NCBI RefSeq assembly: GCF_006345825.1
Contig: NZ_VCIX01000087.1
Location: forward strand, 202-64,201
Direction: 5' to 3'
DNA from: Paenibacillus paridis
GTDB lineage: Bacteria; Bacillota; Bacilli; Paenibacillales; Paenibacillaceae
Length of the DNA stretch: 64,000 nucleotides
The translations under genes were made by a program, and so were the position numbers. Positions within the stretch are counted from its first letter, which is position 1, and each line of letters opens with the position of its first letter. Of the stretch, positions 36,693 to 44,513 are shown one piece after another. The notes beneath the pieces were generated by a model. That model was given only the letters and a program-made list of their open reading frames with translations, searched no databases and was not told the origin of the DNA.

Positions 36693-37670
36693 ATGGCCAA
36701 GACAGAGCCCGCAGCCACTCGCATTCAGGCGGAGAGCCAGCCGCCTAAGCCGAGCTGGCTAAGCAAAGAATGGAAGCATCTAAAGAAGAACCGCGAGCTG
36801 CTGCTGCTCGCAACGCCGGGTGTGTTATTCAAATTTGTAATCGCCTACATTCCTATGATCGGGCTGATACTAGCCTTCAAGTATTTCAGGTATGACCAAG
36901 GCATCTTCGGCAGCAAATGGGTAGGCTTCAACAACTTTGAATTTTTGTTCAAAGCCCAGGACGCCGTTCGCATCATCCGCAATACCCTGCTTTACAATAT
37001 CACCTATATTGTGCTTGGCACGGTCGCAGCTTTGCTGCTCGCCCTTCTGCTCAATGAGCTCAGCGGAAAATTAATCAAAATTTATCAAACGACGATGTTC
37101 CTGCCCTACTTCATCTCTTTTGTGCTTGTCGGTTACATTACGAATGCTTTCCTTGACCATAAGGGAGGATTTCTAAATACGATGATCGGCTGGTTTGGAC
37201 TCGAACCGCATAAATGGTATTTGGAGACGACGCCTTGGATCTTTATTTTGCCGCTGGTCGCTTTATGGAAGGGTATTGGTTTCTCAACTCTCGTCTATTA
37301 CGCCGGCATTACCGGCATCAATACGGATTATTATGAGGCAGCTCGGCTGGACGGCGCTTCGCGCATTCAGATGATGTGGCGCATTACGCTCCCGCTGCTC
37401 AAGCCGCTGGTCATTATTCTGTTTATTCTCGGGCTCGGCAATATTTTCCGCGGCGACTTCGGCCTTCATTATTTTGTGCCGAACAATGTAGGACCTAACT
37501 TCCCGACGACCGATATCATTGATACGTATGTCTATCGCGCACTGACCAAACTCGGAGATATTAACTCTGCAGCCGCTGTCGGCTTCCTGCAATCAGTGGT
37601 CGGCCTCGTAACCGTCCTATCCGCCAACTTTCTTGTACGCAAAGCAGATAAGGATAATGCGCTGTTTTAA
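36693..37670 (+). CDS. Sugar ABC transporter permease (LplB-like)
   Basis: 325 aa. A charged N-terminal tail of about 40 residues is followed by six helices. The EAA loop is DYYEAARLDGASRIQMMWRITLPLLKP and the first helix region PGVLFKFVIAYIPMIGLILAFKYF is typical of LplB. ATG 36693 has GGAGGAG 7 nt before it; the frame opens upstream to 36651 without support. First of three importer genes; no ATPase gene accompanies them. Confidence 0.9.
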   Translation: MAKTEPAATRIQAESQPPKPSWLSKEWKHLKKNRELLLLATPGVLFKFVIAYIPMIGLILAFKYFRYDQGIFGSKWVGFNNFEFLFKAQDAVRIIRNTLLYNITYIVLGTVAALLLALLLNELSGKLIKIYQTTMFLPYFISFVLVGYITNAFLDHKGGFLNTMIGWFGLEPHKWYLETTPWIFILPLVALWKGIGFSTLVYYAGITGINTDYYEAARLDGASRIQMMWRITLPLLKPLVIILFILGLGNIFRGDFGLHYFVPNNVGPNFPTTDIIDTYVYRALTKLGDINSAAAVGFLQSVVGLVTVLSANFLVRKADKDNALF

Positions 37671-37687
37671 AATGGAGGAGCTCTTAT

Positions 37688-38578
37688 ATGCCAAATACAA
37701 AAGGTTTTAACCTGATGAATGGTTTCATCAATGTGTTTTTAATCGCCTTATGCCTAGCTATCGCCCTGCCCTTCGTTCTGGTCGTCATTATATCCTTGAC
37801 CTCTGAGAACAGCCTTGTGCAGGACGGCTATCAGTTCTTGCCCAAGGAGTGGAGCGTGGAGGCTTACCGAATCGTATTCCAGAAGCCCGATCCGCTGCTA
37901 AAAGGGTATATGGTCACCATCCTGATCACTGTCATCGGTACCTTTATATCCTTGCTTTTGACTGCGATGACCGCTTATCCCATATCCAGGATGGACTTTC
38001 GTTATAACCGCCCCATCACGTTCTACATTTTCTTCACCATGCTGTTCAATGGGGGACTAATACCGTTCTATATCATGATGACGCAATATTTGCACCTAAA
38101 GAACTCGCTGCTCGCGTTGATCATTCCGACCCTGCTAAGCCCCTTTAACATTATGATCATGAAGGGCTTCCTGGACAAGATTTCAAAAGAAATCATCGAG
38201 TCGGCAAAGGTGGACGGCGCGAAGGAATTCCGAATTTTCTTCACCATTATTTTGCCGCTGGCAACGCCTGCGCTTGCTACCTTGGGCTTGTTCATCGCTT
38301 TCGGCTATTGGAATGAATGGTATTACGCGCTGCTGTTCATCGATAACGACAAATATATCCCGCTTCAATTGCTGCTTGTCCGTATTTTGTCCCAAATCGA
38401 ATTTTTGGCTAATTCGCCGCTGGCTCAGGTCGCCGACAAGCTTGCTTATGCTAATTTCCCTACCTTATCGGTCCGGATGGCAATGGCGATTCTTGCAGGC
38501 GGACCGATGCTCATCATTTTTCCTTTCTTTCAAAAGTATTTCGTGAAGGGTATTACAGTAGGTTCCTTGAAAGGATAA
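37688..38578 (+). CDS. Carbohydrate ABC transporter permease (YtcP-like)
   Basis: 296 aa with six helices. EAA loop KEIIESAKVDGAKEFRIFFTIILPLATPAL and C-terminus FVKGITVGSLKG, as in YtcP. AGGAG upstream of the ATG; 17 bp after the LplB-like gene. Forms the translocation pore with that partner. Confidence 0.9.
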   Translation: MPNTKGFNLMNGFINVFLIALCLAIALPFVLVVIISLTSENSLVQDGYQFLPKEWSVEAYRIVFQKPDPLLKGYMVTILITVIGTFISLLLTAMTAYPISRMDFRYNRPITFYIFFTMLFNGGLIPFYIMMTQYLHLKNSLLALIIPTLLSPFNIMIMKGFLDKISKEIIESAKVDGAKEFRIFFTIILPLATPALATLGLFIAFGYWNEWYYALLFIDNDKYIPLQLLLVRILSQIEFLANSPLAQVADKLAYANFPTLSVRMAMAILAGGPMLIIFPFFQKYFVKGITVGSLKG

Positions 38579-38627
38579 GGAGCGACTATTGTGCCATATA
38601 TAAAACATCATAAACGGAGGGTTCAAC

Positions 38628-40172
38628 GTGAAAAAAACAAGATGGGTCAATTTGTTCGTGCTTTCCTTATGCCTTGCGATGCTCGCAGCGTGCTCCAACA
38701 ATGGCAATACGCCAAATGCTTCTAATGCTCCAACTAATGCAGCCGAGAAATCGCCGGAAGCCGAAGCAAGCGAAGCCCCTTCGCTGCCTGAAGTGAAGCT
38801 GACCTTCATCTATCCGGTATCGGCCAACCCAGGCCCGGACCAGAAGCTCGTCAACGATGAAATCAACAAATATTTAAAAGAAAAAATCAATGCAACGGTT
38901 GATTTGAAACCGCTCACTTTCGACGAATATGAGCCGAAGCTGAATGCAATGCTTGCTGCCGGAGAAGATTTTGACCTAGCTTGGAGCTCTAAGGGCTGGC
39001 TGGGCAATTATCAGCCTTATATCGACCGCGGCGCCTACCTTGAGCTCACGGAAGATATGATCACGGAATACGCTCCTGAGGCACGTGCGAATATCCCGGA
39101 TAAATTTTGGCCGGATATGCTCGCGGTAGACGGCAAAGTATACGGCTTTCCTATCTATCAAGTAGCTGCCAAATCCAAGAGCCTAGTTATCCAAAAACGT
39201 TTTGTTGAAAAGTACAACCTGGACATGAATTCCATTCAATCTTACAAAGACATCGAGCCGTTTCTAAAAAACCTGAAGGACAACGAGCCCGGCATCATTC
39301 CGCTTGGACTCGCGCAAAACTCTTGGGGCTTATATAGCGACCGGACTACTGTCGGCGAAGGCCTTGCTCTGAGCTATGCCAAGGATGATCCGTCCCTCAA
39401 GTACATCGGCAACCTTCAAATTTTAGACAATAAAAAAGAATATCTCGATACGATGCGCAGCTGGTACCAAGCCGGTTATATTAACGAGGATGCGCCTATT
39501 ATCCAAAATATCAATGATTTGAAGAGTAAAGGAAACGTTGCGGTCGGGCTTGAATTCACCTCCAAACCAGGCGGCGAAGCAGGCGAAATGGCGATTAACG
39601 GCGGCAATGAAGTCGTTTATGCTCCGATTTCCGACAGCTACTTCACCGGCATTTCCGGCGCGATGCACGTCATTAACAAAGGCTCCAAAAATCCAGAACG
39701 CACATTAATGCTGATCAATTTGCTCAACACGGATAAATATTTGTATAACCTTATTTGCAACGGCATTGAAGGCAAGCATTATACCAAAACCGATGATCTG
39801 TATATTGAACCGATCAAGGATTCCGGTTATGCGCCAAACGGCGACTGGGTATTCGGCAATCAATTCAATGCGTACCTGAAGCCTGGCCAGGCTTCTGACA
39901 CTTGGGAGAGAACGATCGCACTCAACGACAGCGCACTCGTTCCAGCAACGAGCGGCTTTGGCGTAAACGAAGAGAATATGAAAGCGGAAACCGCGAACGT
40001 AACTTCGGTTAACAATGAATACCAAGCTGCTCTGGAATCAGGCTCCGTCGATCCGGCCAAGGAGCTTCCGAAATACCGCGAGAAGCTGATTGCCTCCGGA
40101 CAAGAGAAGATCGAGAAGGAAATCGAAGCGCAGTGGGAGAAATTCAAGCAGGAAAAAGGACTTGTCAAATAA
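38628..40172 (+). CDS. Sugar ABC transporter substrate-binding lipoprotein
   Basis: 514 aa. Signal peptide with lipobox LAAC (residue 22 region), followed by an Asn/Pro/Glu-rich linker. The body is a large family-1-type solute-binding protein (DFDLAWSSKGWLGNYQPYIDRGAYLELT). GTG start with GGAGGG upstream. It delivers an oligosaccharide to the two permeases encoded just upstream; ligand unknown, but the associated GH141-like and GH2 enzymes suggest a branched pectic or hemicellulosic fragment. A terminator follows. Confidence 0.88.
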   Translation: MKKTRWVNLFVLSLCLAMLAACSNNGNTPNASNAPTNAAEKSPEAEASEAPSLPEVKLTFIYPVSANPGPDQKLVNDEINKYLKEKINATVDLKPLTFDEYEPKLNAMLAAGEDFDLAWSSKGWLGNYQPYIDRGAYLELTEDMITEYAPEARANIPDKFWPDMLAVDGKVYGFPIYQVAAKSKSLVIQKRFVEKYNLDMNSIQSYKDIEPFLKNLKDNEPGIIPLGLAQNSWGLYSDRTTVGEGLALSYAKDDPSLKYIGNLQILDNKKEYLDTMRSWYQAGYINEDAPIIQNINDLKSKGNVAVGLEFTSKPGGEAGEMAINGGNEVVYAPISDSYFTGISGAMHVINKGSKNPERTLMLINLLNTDKYLYNLICNGIEGKHYTKTDDLYIEPIKDSGYAPNGDWVFGNQFNAYLKPGQASDTWERTIALNDSALVPATSGFGVNEENMKAETANVTSVNNEYQAALESGSVDPAKELPKYREKLIASGQEKIEKEIEAQWEKFKQEKGLVK

Positions 40173-40185
40173 TCGGTTGGTGAAC

Positions 40186-40228
40186 GGGGCATTGCTGGGA
40201 GATTATATTCCGGCAATGCCTTGTTTTC
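40186..40228 (+). terminator. Rho-independent terminator after sugar importer operon
   Basis: GGCATTGC ... GCAATGCC stem followed by TTGTTTTCTT, 14 nt after the lipoprotein stop. Confidence 0.7.
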
Positions 40229-40276
40229 TTGATTGCTTCCATTCGGAACGTAATAGAATGAATAGCATGTGGATAT

Positions 40277-40383
40277 GAGAACAGTTTTCGCGACTTGACA
40301 CATTAGGTTAAGAGAACAACTCTTTCTTCGTCACTTGACGCATTAGAGTAAGAGAACACCTTTTTCGCGACTTGACACTTACT
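40277..40383 (+). repeat. Three tandem imperfect repeats carrying TTGAC boxes
   Basis: Units begin GAGAACA at 40277, 40312 and 40352 and contain CGACTTGACA or CACTTGACG. Only the third is followed by an operator and -10, where its TTGACA acts as the -35 of the tetR-type promoter. Confidence 0.65.
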
Positions 40384-40406
40384 AACTAGTAAGTTAATAT
40401 TCAGCT
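40372..40406 (+). promoter_or_regulatory. tetR-type promoter with operator in the spacer
   Basis: -35 TTGACA (40372-40377), exactly 17 bp, -10 TAATAT (40395-40400). The spacer is filled by the dyad ACTTACTAACTAGTAAGT (40377-40394). The start codon ATG lies at 40407, 6 nt after the -10 and without a Shine-Dalgarno, which suggests a leaderless transcript. Confidence 0.7.
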
Positions 40407-40955
40407 ATGACAAATCGAAAACAAGAAATAATGGAACTGACGCTCAAGCTGATTCGTGAGAAAGGTTACCTCGCGATTAGCTACGATGATTTATCCAAGC
40501 CGCTAGGCGTTACCAAAGCAAGCATTCATTATCATTTTGAGAAAAAGGAGGATCTAGGTTTAGCCGTCACTGATCGAATGATTCATCATTTGACACAGTT
40601 TTCAGAGAGCCTTTCTTCTTTTCCGTTGGAAGAGCGCTTAAAGCGATTTGTAAAGGATCGTGCCAGCCGTTTTGGCGGTCATGAAATCTGCCCCATCTCG
40701 TCCCTCCAGTCGGATTTTGAATCGTTGCCGGAAATGCTTCAGGACAAAGTTCGCGAAGTTAGTGAGCTTGAATTATCGATTCTAAGCACAATCATCTCGG
40801 AGCTCAAGCAGCAAGGCTTATTGGATGAATCCGAGGATGTCGAAGCATTAGCGATAGCTATTCTTGCTTTGAGCAAAGGGTTGCTGCAATATCAACGGGT
40901 ACTTGGAAGAGGTTTTCCTCACTCCATGCAGAAAATCAGCCATCTATTAGCATGA
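40407..40955 (+). CDS. TetR family transcriptional regulator
   Basis: 182 aa. HTH near residues 20-50 (AISYDDLSKPLGVTKASIHYHFEKKEDLG) is canonical, followed by an all-helical ligand domain of the TetR_C YcdC/AcuR-like kind (CPISSLQSDFESLPEMLQ). Predicted repressor of itself and of the small ORF + MFS pair 0.9 kb downstream, because a near-identical 18-bp dyad occurs at 40377-40394 and 41805-41822. No ribosome binding site is present; the promoter position predicts leaderless translation. Confidence 0.87.
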   Translation: MTNRKQEIMELTLKLIREKGYLAISYDDLSKPLGVTKASIHYHFEKKEDLGLAVTDRMIHHLTQFSESLSSFPLEERLKRFVKDRASRFGGHEICPISSLQSDFESLPEMLQDKVREVSELELSILSTIISELKQQGLLDESEDVEALAIAILALSKGLLQYQRVLGRGFPHSMQKISHLLA

Positions 40956-41222
40956 AACTTGTTGACTCGTAGCGTGAGTAGATCATTCTTTAGGGTAGCA
41001 ATTATAGGCAGACTGTTTGATTTCATTAGACTAGTAACGGTAAGAATATGGCTGCAAAGGCGAATACTTCGTATCTATAGAACAAGCTTCTCGCTTCGTC
41101 TTTCCTATACTTTTTAATTTCAAGTTATGTTGACTTGGCTTAAGTTTGTAGAGCAAAGCTGAGAATCACAAATCACAAAAGTATCCCTGCTTCCCTCTAA
41201 TCGCTTAAGGCGTCTTACGAGG

Positions 41223-41409
41223 AATTAGCTGGAATTTCTCCCACTAATCTAGCTTCATCCAAATGAGAATTGAAATAGATGGAATTTTTCCCGTTATATA
41301 AGGCGAAATACTTGATTCTCAGTTATTTTCTTCGAATTAGCAGGAGAAATTCCTGTTAATCGCCAAAAAAAGCTGGATATCATGAAAATAGAGGGATAAA
41401 TTCCATTTA
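41223..41409. repeat. Cluster of intergenic palindromic repeats
   Basis: AATTAGCTGGAATTTCTCCC (41223 onward), ATAGATGGAATTTTTCCCGTTA (41275 onward), AATTAGCAGGAGAAATTCCTGTTAAT (about 41335-41360) and ATAGAGGGATAAATTCCAT (41388-41406). Same modules and order as at 17537-17724. Confidence 0.55.
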
Positions 41410-41481
41410 AATAAAAATAAATAAATCTTAAACAATTGTGAGTAGGAAGAATGAGAAGTTTTGAGATGTTGTAGCAGTTGT

Positions 41482-41598
41482 GGCGGTTTTGGCGGTTTTG
41501 GCGGTTTTGGCGGTTTTGGCGGTTTTGGCGGTTTTGGCGGTTTTGGCGGTTTTGGCGGTTTTGGCGGTTTTGGTGGTTTTGGTGGTTTTGGCGGTTGT
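41482..41598. repeat. 9-bp microsatellite, 13 units of GGCGGTTTT
   Basis: Ten perfect GGCGGTTTT units, then two GGTGGTTTT and a final GGCGGTTGT. Being a multiple of three it leaves all six frames open, which explains spurious proline-rich frames. Confidence 0.9.
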
Positions 41599-41804
41599 GG
41601 GAAGTTGTGAGTTTCAAAAAGATACGTGAAGATACAAGCAGGTTGTGCCATTGCCCCGCTGTCACCTTTACTTTTTATCAGTATTCAGCAATTTATTGAG
41701 TAATTGGAATCGAAGGTAAATAGAATTCAGATGTTTCTTCTGAGTTAAACCTGTAAGCTTAGTAAATTAATTGTATGTATGTAGGGACTATCAACACAAC
41801 TAAA

Positions 41805-41822
41805 ACTTATCTACTAGTAAGT
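41805..41822. promoter_or_regulatory. Predicted TetR operator before small ORF and MFS
   Basis: ACTTATCTACTAGTAAGT; outer bases and the right arm match the dyad in the tetR-type promoter (ACTTACTAACTAGTAAGT). It lies 25 bp before the small ORF start, overlapping the expected promoter. Confidence 0.65.
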
Positions 41823-41846
41823 AACTTTAAGTTAGGAGCGATACGT

Positions 41847-42023
41847 ATGGTTAAAGTAGGGCAAATTACAGGAGTTTCAACGGAACTAGGCGAGCTCGGC
41901 GAACTTAACAAAATTAACAAACTAGGCGAATTTAACAAACTCAGCAACCTTAGCTACACCCGTTTCAAGCTAAGGAACTTTGACGGGCTCGCCCTAGATA
42001 AGGAGCTTGATCAACAATGCTAA
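41847..42023 (+). CDS. Small leucine-rich coupled ORF upstream of MFS pump
   Basis: 58 aa starting at ATG 41847 with TAGGAG 9 nt upstream. The sequence is built of short similar units (LGELGELNKINKLGEFNKLSNL), probably amphipathic, with no signal peptide. Its stop overlaps the MFS start (ATGCTAA at 42017-42023), and no other SD is obvious for the MFS gene, so its translation likely drives pump translation. It could be a leader peptide or a small pump-associated protein. Family not recognised. Confidence 0.55.
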   Translation: MVKVGQITGVSTELGELGELNKINKLGEFNKLSNLSYTRFKLRNFDGLALDKELDQQC

Positions 42024-43447
42024 AACAAACCTTTGCTGCAGACACTAAGTCGATTGTCCCTGCAAATACACGTCCCGGTATCATTTTATTCATTACCTGC
42101 ATAGCCGTCTTCATGTCGGGGCTTGATCTGTTTATCGTCAATGTTGCTTTAAGCAATATCGGTCAATCCATCGGCAATTCTTCCTTGTCCGACTTAAGCT
42201 GGGTGCTAAACGGCTATGCGATATTTTTTGCGGCGCTGCTTGTACCGGCGGGCCGAATGGCGGACCGGCTTGGACAGAAAAACAGCTTTATAGCGGGAAT
42301 GTTTTTGTTTACCGCGGCAAGCCTTGGCGCAGCCCTTAGCGGCAGCCTCTGGATGCTCATTTTATTTCGGTGTATTCAAGCGGTGGGCGCCGCTATATTA
42401 ACTCCGAGCAGCTTGGGACTGCTCCTAGCCTCCATGCCGCCGGAACGGCGCACCTCCTCCGTTCGGATCTGGGCTTCCAGCGGATCGTTCGCGGCAGCCC
42501 TTGGACCGGTCATCGGCGGCCTGCTTCTGGAGGTATCTTGGAGCTGGATATTCGTCATCAATTTACCGATCGGGCTGCTGGCTATCCTTGCCGCAGTCAA
42601 ATACTTTCCCGCCAATCAGCAGCGCAAAGACGCAGTTTTCCCTGATTTGCTAGGCGGGCTGTGGCTTATCCTAGCGATCGGAGCACTTTCCTTAGGACTA
42701 GTCAAAGGGCCCGACTGGGGCTGGGCTGCAAGTGAAACGCTAATCAGCTTTGCGGCTGCTGCCGTTGCCATTCTGCTTTATGTGATCCGTTCTGCTCGCC
42801 ATGCCGCACCGATCATTGATCCGTCCCTTTTGCGCAACCGGGTATTTGTCTGGTCCAACTTATCGGTAGGTTTACTTTCCGCAGCCTTTGCTATCGAACT
42901 GTTATCCGTCATCTTGTTTCTGCAGGAAGCTTGGGGTTGGTCTGCTCTAAAAACTGGCCTGGCCATCGCTCCTGGCCCATGCATGGTGTTCCTGTTCTCG
43001 GCCCTTGCCCAGCGCCTATCAAAGCGAATGCCCGCAGGTTTCATCGCGGCTGCCGGTGCGCTGCTCATTGGCATCGGTCCTGTTCTGATGCTCTCAGCCA
43101 TGGGGAGCGCCTCCAGCTTTACTGGATCTATTTTGCCAGGTTGGATGCTGATCGGCATCGGTTATGGTCTCGCATTGCCCACGATGATCTCCTCTGCTGC
43201 ATCTGACCTCGCGCCTCATTTGACCTCCACAGGAAGCGCGGTAGTCAATATGTCCCGCCAGATCGGTACGGTTCTCGGAACAAGCCTGCTCGTCATCGTC
43301 CTGACCATGGCTTCCGAGAATAGCGGATACCAAAGCTATATCCCGGTATGGTGGGCAGCAGGTGCCGTTTCCTTGCTTAGCGTCATCACAGCCTTAGGCA
43401 TCAGTGCCAGAAAAAACAGCTTGGAACCAAAAACACGCCTTGGCTAG
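42017..43447 (+). CDS. MFS efflux transporter, DHA2 (14-TM) family
   Basis: 476 aa. Drug:H+ antiporter-2 features: start FMSGLDLFIVNVALSNIG, motif A as GRMADRLGQKN, LGPVIGGLLLEVSWSWIFVINLPIG (motif C region, antiporter type). A multidrug-type exporter whose substrate is unknown. It is translationally coupled to the 58-aa ORF and probably repressed by the upstream TetR-type protein. A terminator begins at its last codons. Confidence 0.9.
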   Translation: MLKQTFAADTKSIVPANTRPGIILFITCIAVFMSGLDLFIVNVALSNIGQSIGNSSLSDLSWVLNGYAIFFAALLVPAGRMADRLGQKNSFIAGMFLFTAASLGAALSGSLWMLILFRCIQAVGAAILTPSSLGLLLASMPPERRTSSVRIWASSGSFAAALGPVIGGLLLEVSWSWIFVINLPIGLLAILAAVKYFPANQQRKDAVFPDLLGGLWLILAIGALSLGLVKGPDWGWAASETLISFAAAAVAILLYVIRSARHAAPIIDPSLLRNRVFVWSNLSVGLLSAAFAIELLSVILFLQEAWGWSALKTGLAIAPGPCMVFLFSALAQRLSKRMPAGFIAAAGALLIGIGPVLMLSAMGSASSFTGSILPGWMLIGIGYGLALPTMISSAASDLAPHLTSTGSAVVNMSRQIGTVLGTSLLVIVLTMASENSGYQSYIPVWWAAGAVSLLSVITALGISARKNSLEPKTRLG

Positions 43448-43458
43448 GCGTGTTTTTT
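43431..43458 (+). terminator. Rho-independent terminator after MFS gene
   Basis: AAACACGCCT TGGCT AGGCGTGTTTTTT; the stem overlaps the stop codon. Confidence 0.85.
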
Positions 43459-43612
43459 ATTGTTTCTTAGTCATCTCACGCATCCTCATTCAAGCAACGA
43501 GCCATTACCAATGAGCATACTCAAATGTCAGTAAGCAGAACCAGTCATTCACTGCGAACCCACTATTTGAACAGACAACGCTTTAGCTGTAAGCCACAAT
43601 CCCTCCCTCACC

Positions 43613-44464
43613 TCATTCGTTTTTTGCAACGAGTGCAAAGGTAGACATCGATTTGACATGGGGTGTATGCTTAAGCGCTTCTTTCAGCAAGTATGCTTCG
43701 GATGCAATAAGCGATTTGAGCTTGTCTGGCATAACGCTACTATCTAGCTCCTCATAATAGCCATGCAGGAACCCGGCAACTTCCCAGCCTCCGTCCTGCA
43801 GTTTTTCTGAAGCAAGCGAGTTCTCGCGGGTGACCCTCCAGCCTGCCGCCTCGGCCAATTGCCTGACATCGTCTGCCGTAAACAGCGTGCGAACATTGGA
43901 GAGACTGTTTTCCTTAAAGCATTCGTACTGCGCCTGAAGCAGGATTGCCAATAAATGCGGATACTGCTCCATTCTCGTAATTCTGGCGTCCCATTCGGCA
44001 AAAGCAAGCTGCTTGCCCCACTTTCTGCATTTCTTCAAGGTTTCAGCGAATTGCTGAGCGGACTTGAAATACCAGGAACAGTGCGACAAGACGATGAAGT
44101 CAAATTCTTTATCAGCAAAATCTACCTCCGGAGATAAAATATCAACCTCGAAATGGATTTGGACCTGTTTCCCCAACTTAGACTTTTTCAAATGGTCCGC
44201 AGCCTGTCCAAGCGTAATTGGCCCGCCATAATCCGGAGAAGCGACGTCGATCCCCTTTACCAACCCGGATTCTCCAGCTAAATAGGCTAAAACAGCGGTC
44301 GTATCTCCCTGTCCGCAGCCAATCTCCAGCACTCGGCTGCCTTTCGTTATCCCCCAGTACTCGGCAAGCTTCAAACGATGCTCCGTTTGGATCCGTTGAA
44401 TGCTACCATCTCCGTCATGAATAGCCATGCATGCCACGATGTCATCTAACCTGTTATCTGTCAA
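43613..44464 (-). CDS. Class I SAM-dependent methyltransferase
   Basis: 283 aa. The SAM-binding motif I is VLEIGCGQGDTT, followed by the acidic loop GIDVASPDYG and motif post-II DFIVLSHCSWYF. Substrate unknown. The start is a TTG at 44464 with GAGG upstream. It is convergent with the MFS gene and downstream of another MFS gene on the same strand (49-bp gap), so it may share that transcript. Confidence 0.82.
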   Translation of the reverse strand: MTDNRLDDIVACMAIHDGDGSIQRIQTEHRLKLAEYWGITKGSRVLEIGCGQGDTTAVLAYLAGESGLVKGIDVASPDYGGPITLGQAADHLKKSKLGKQVQIHFEVDILSPEVDFADKEFDFIVLSHCSWYFKSAQQFAETLKKCRKWGKQLAFAEWDARITRMEQYPHLLAILLQAQYECFKENSLSNVRTLFTADDVRQLAEAAGWRVTRENSLASEKLQDGGWEVAGFLHGYYEELDSSVMPDKLKSLIASEAYLLKEALKHTPHVKSMSTFALVAKNE

Positions 44465-44513
44465 ATCTAAACCTCATTTCACTCGTCTTGGTATGATAGG
44501 AACATTATATCTT

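Larger units (their letters stand above)
40956..41846. other. Long gene-free region with repeats and microsatellite
   Basis: About 890 bp. It contains intergenic repeat copies (41223-41409), a 9-bp microsatellite (41482-41598) and the second TetR dyad. Overlapping frames of 70-120 codons here encode only repetitive PPK, RQN or WRF runs and are not genes. Confidence 0.65.

Noticed and set aside
41294-41699. Proline- or tryptophan-rich frames over the 9-bp array
   Set aside because: All frames stay open because the unit length is a multiple of three; no start signals and only PPK, RQN or WRF runs.
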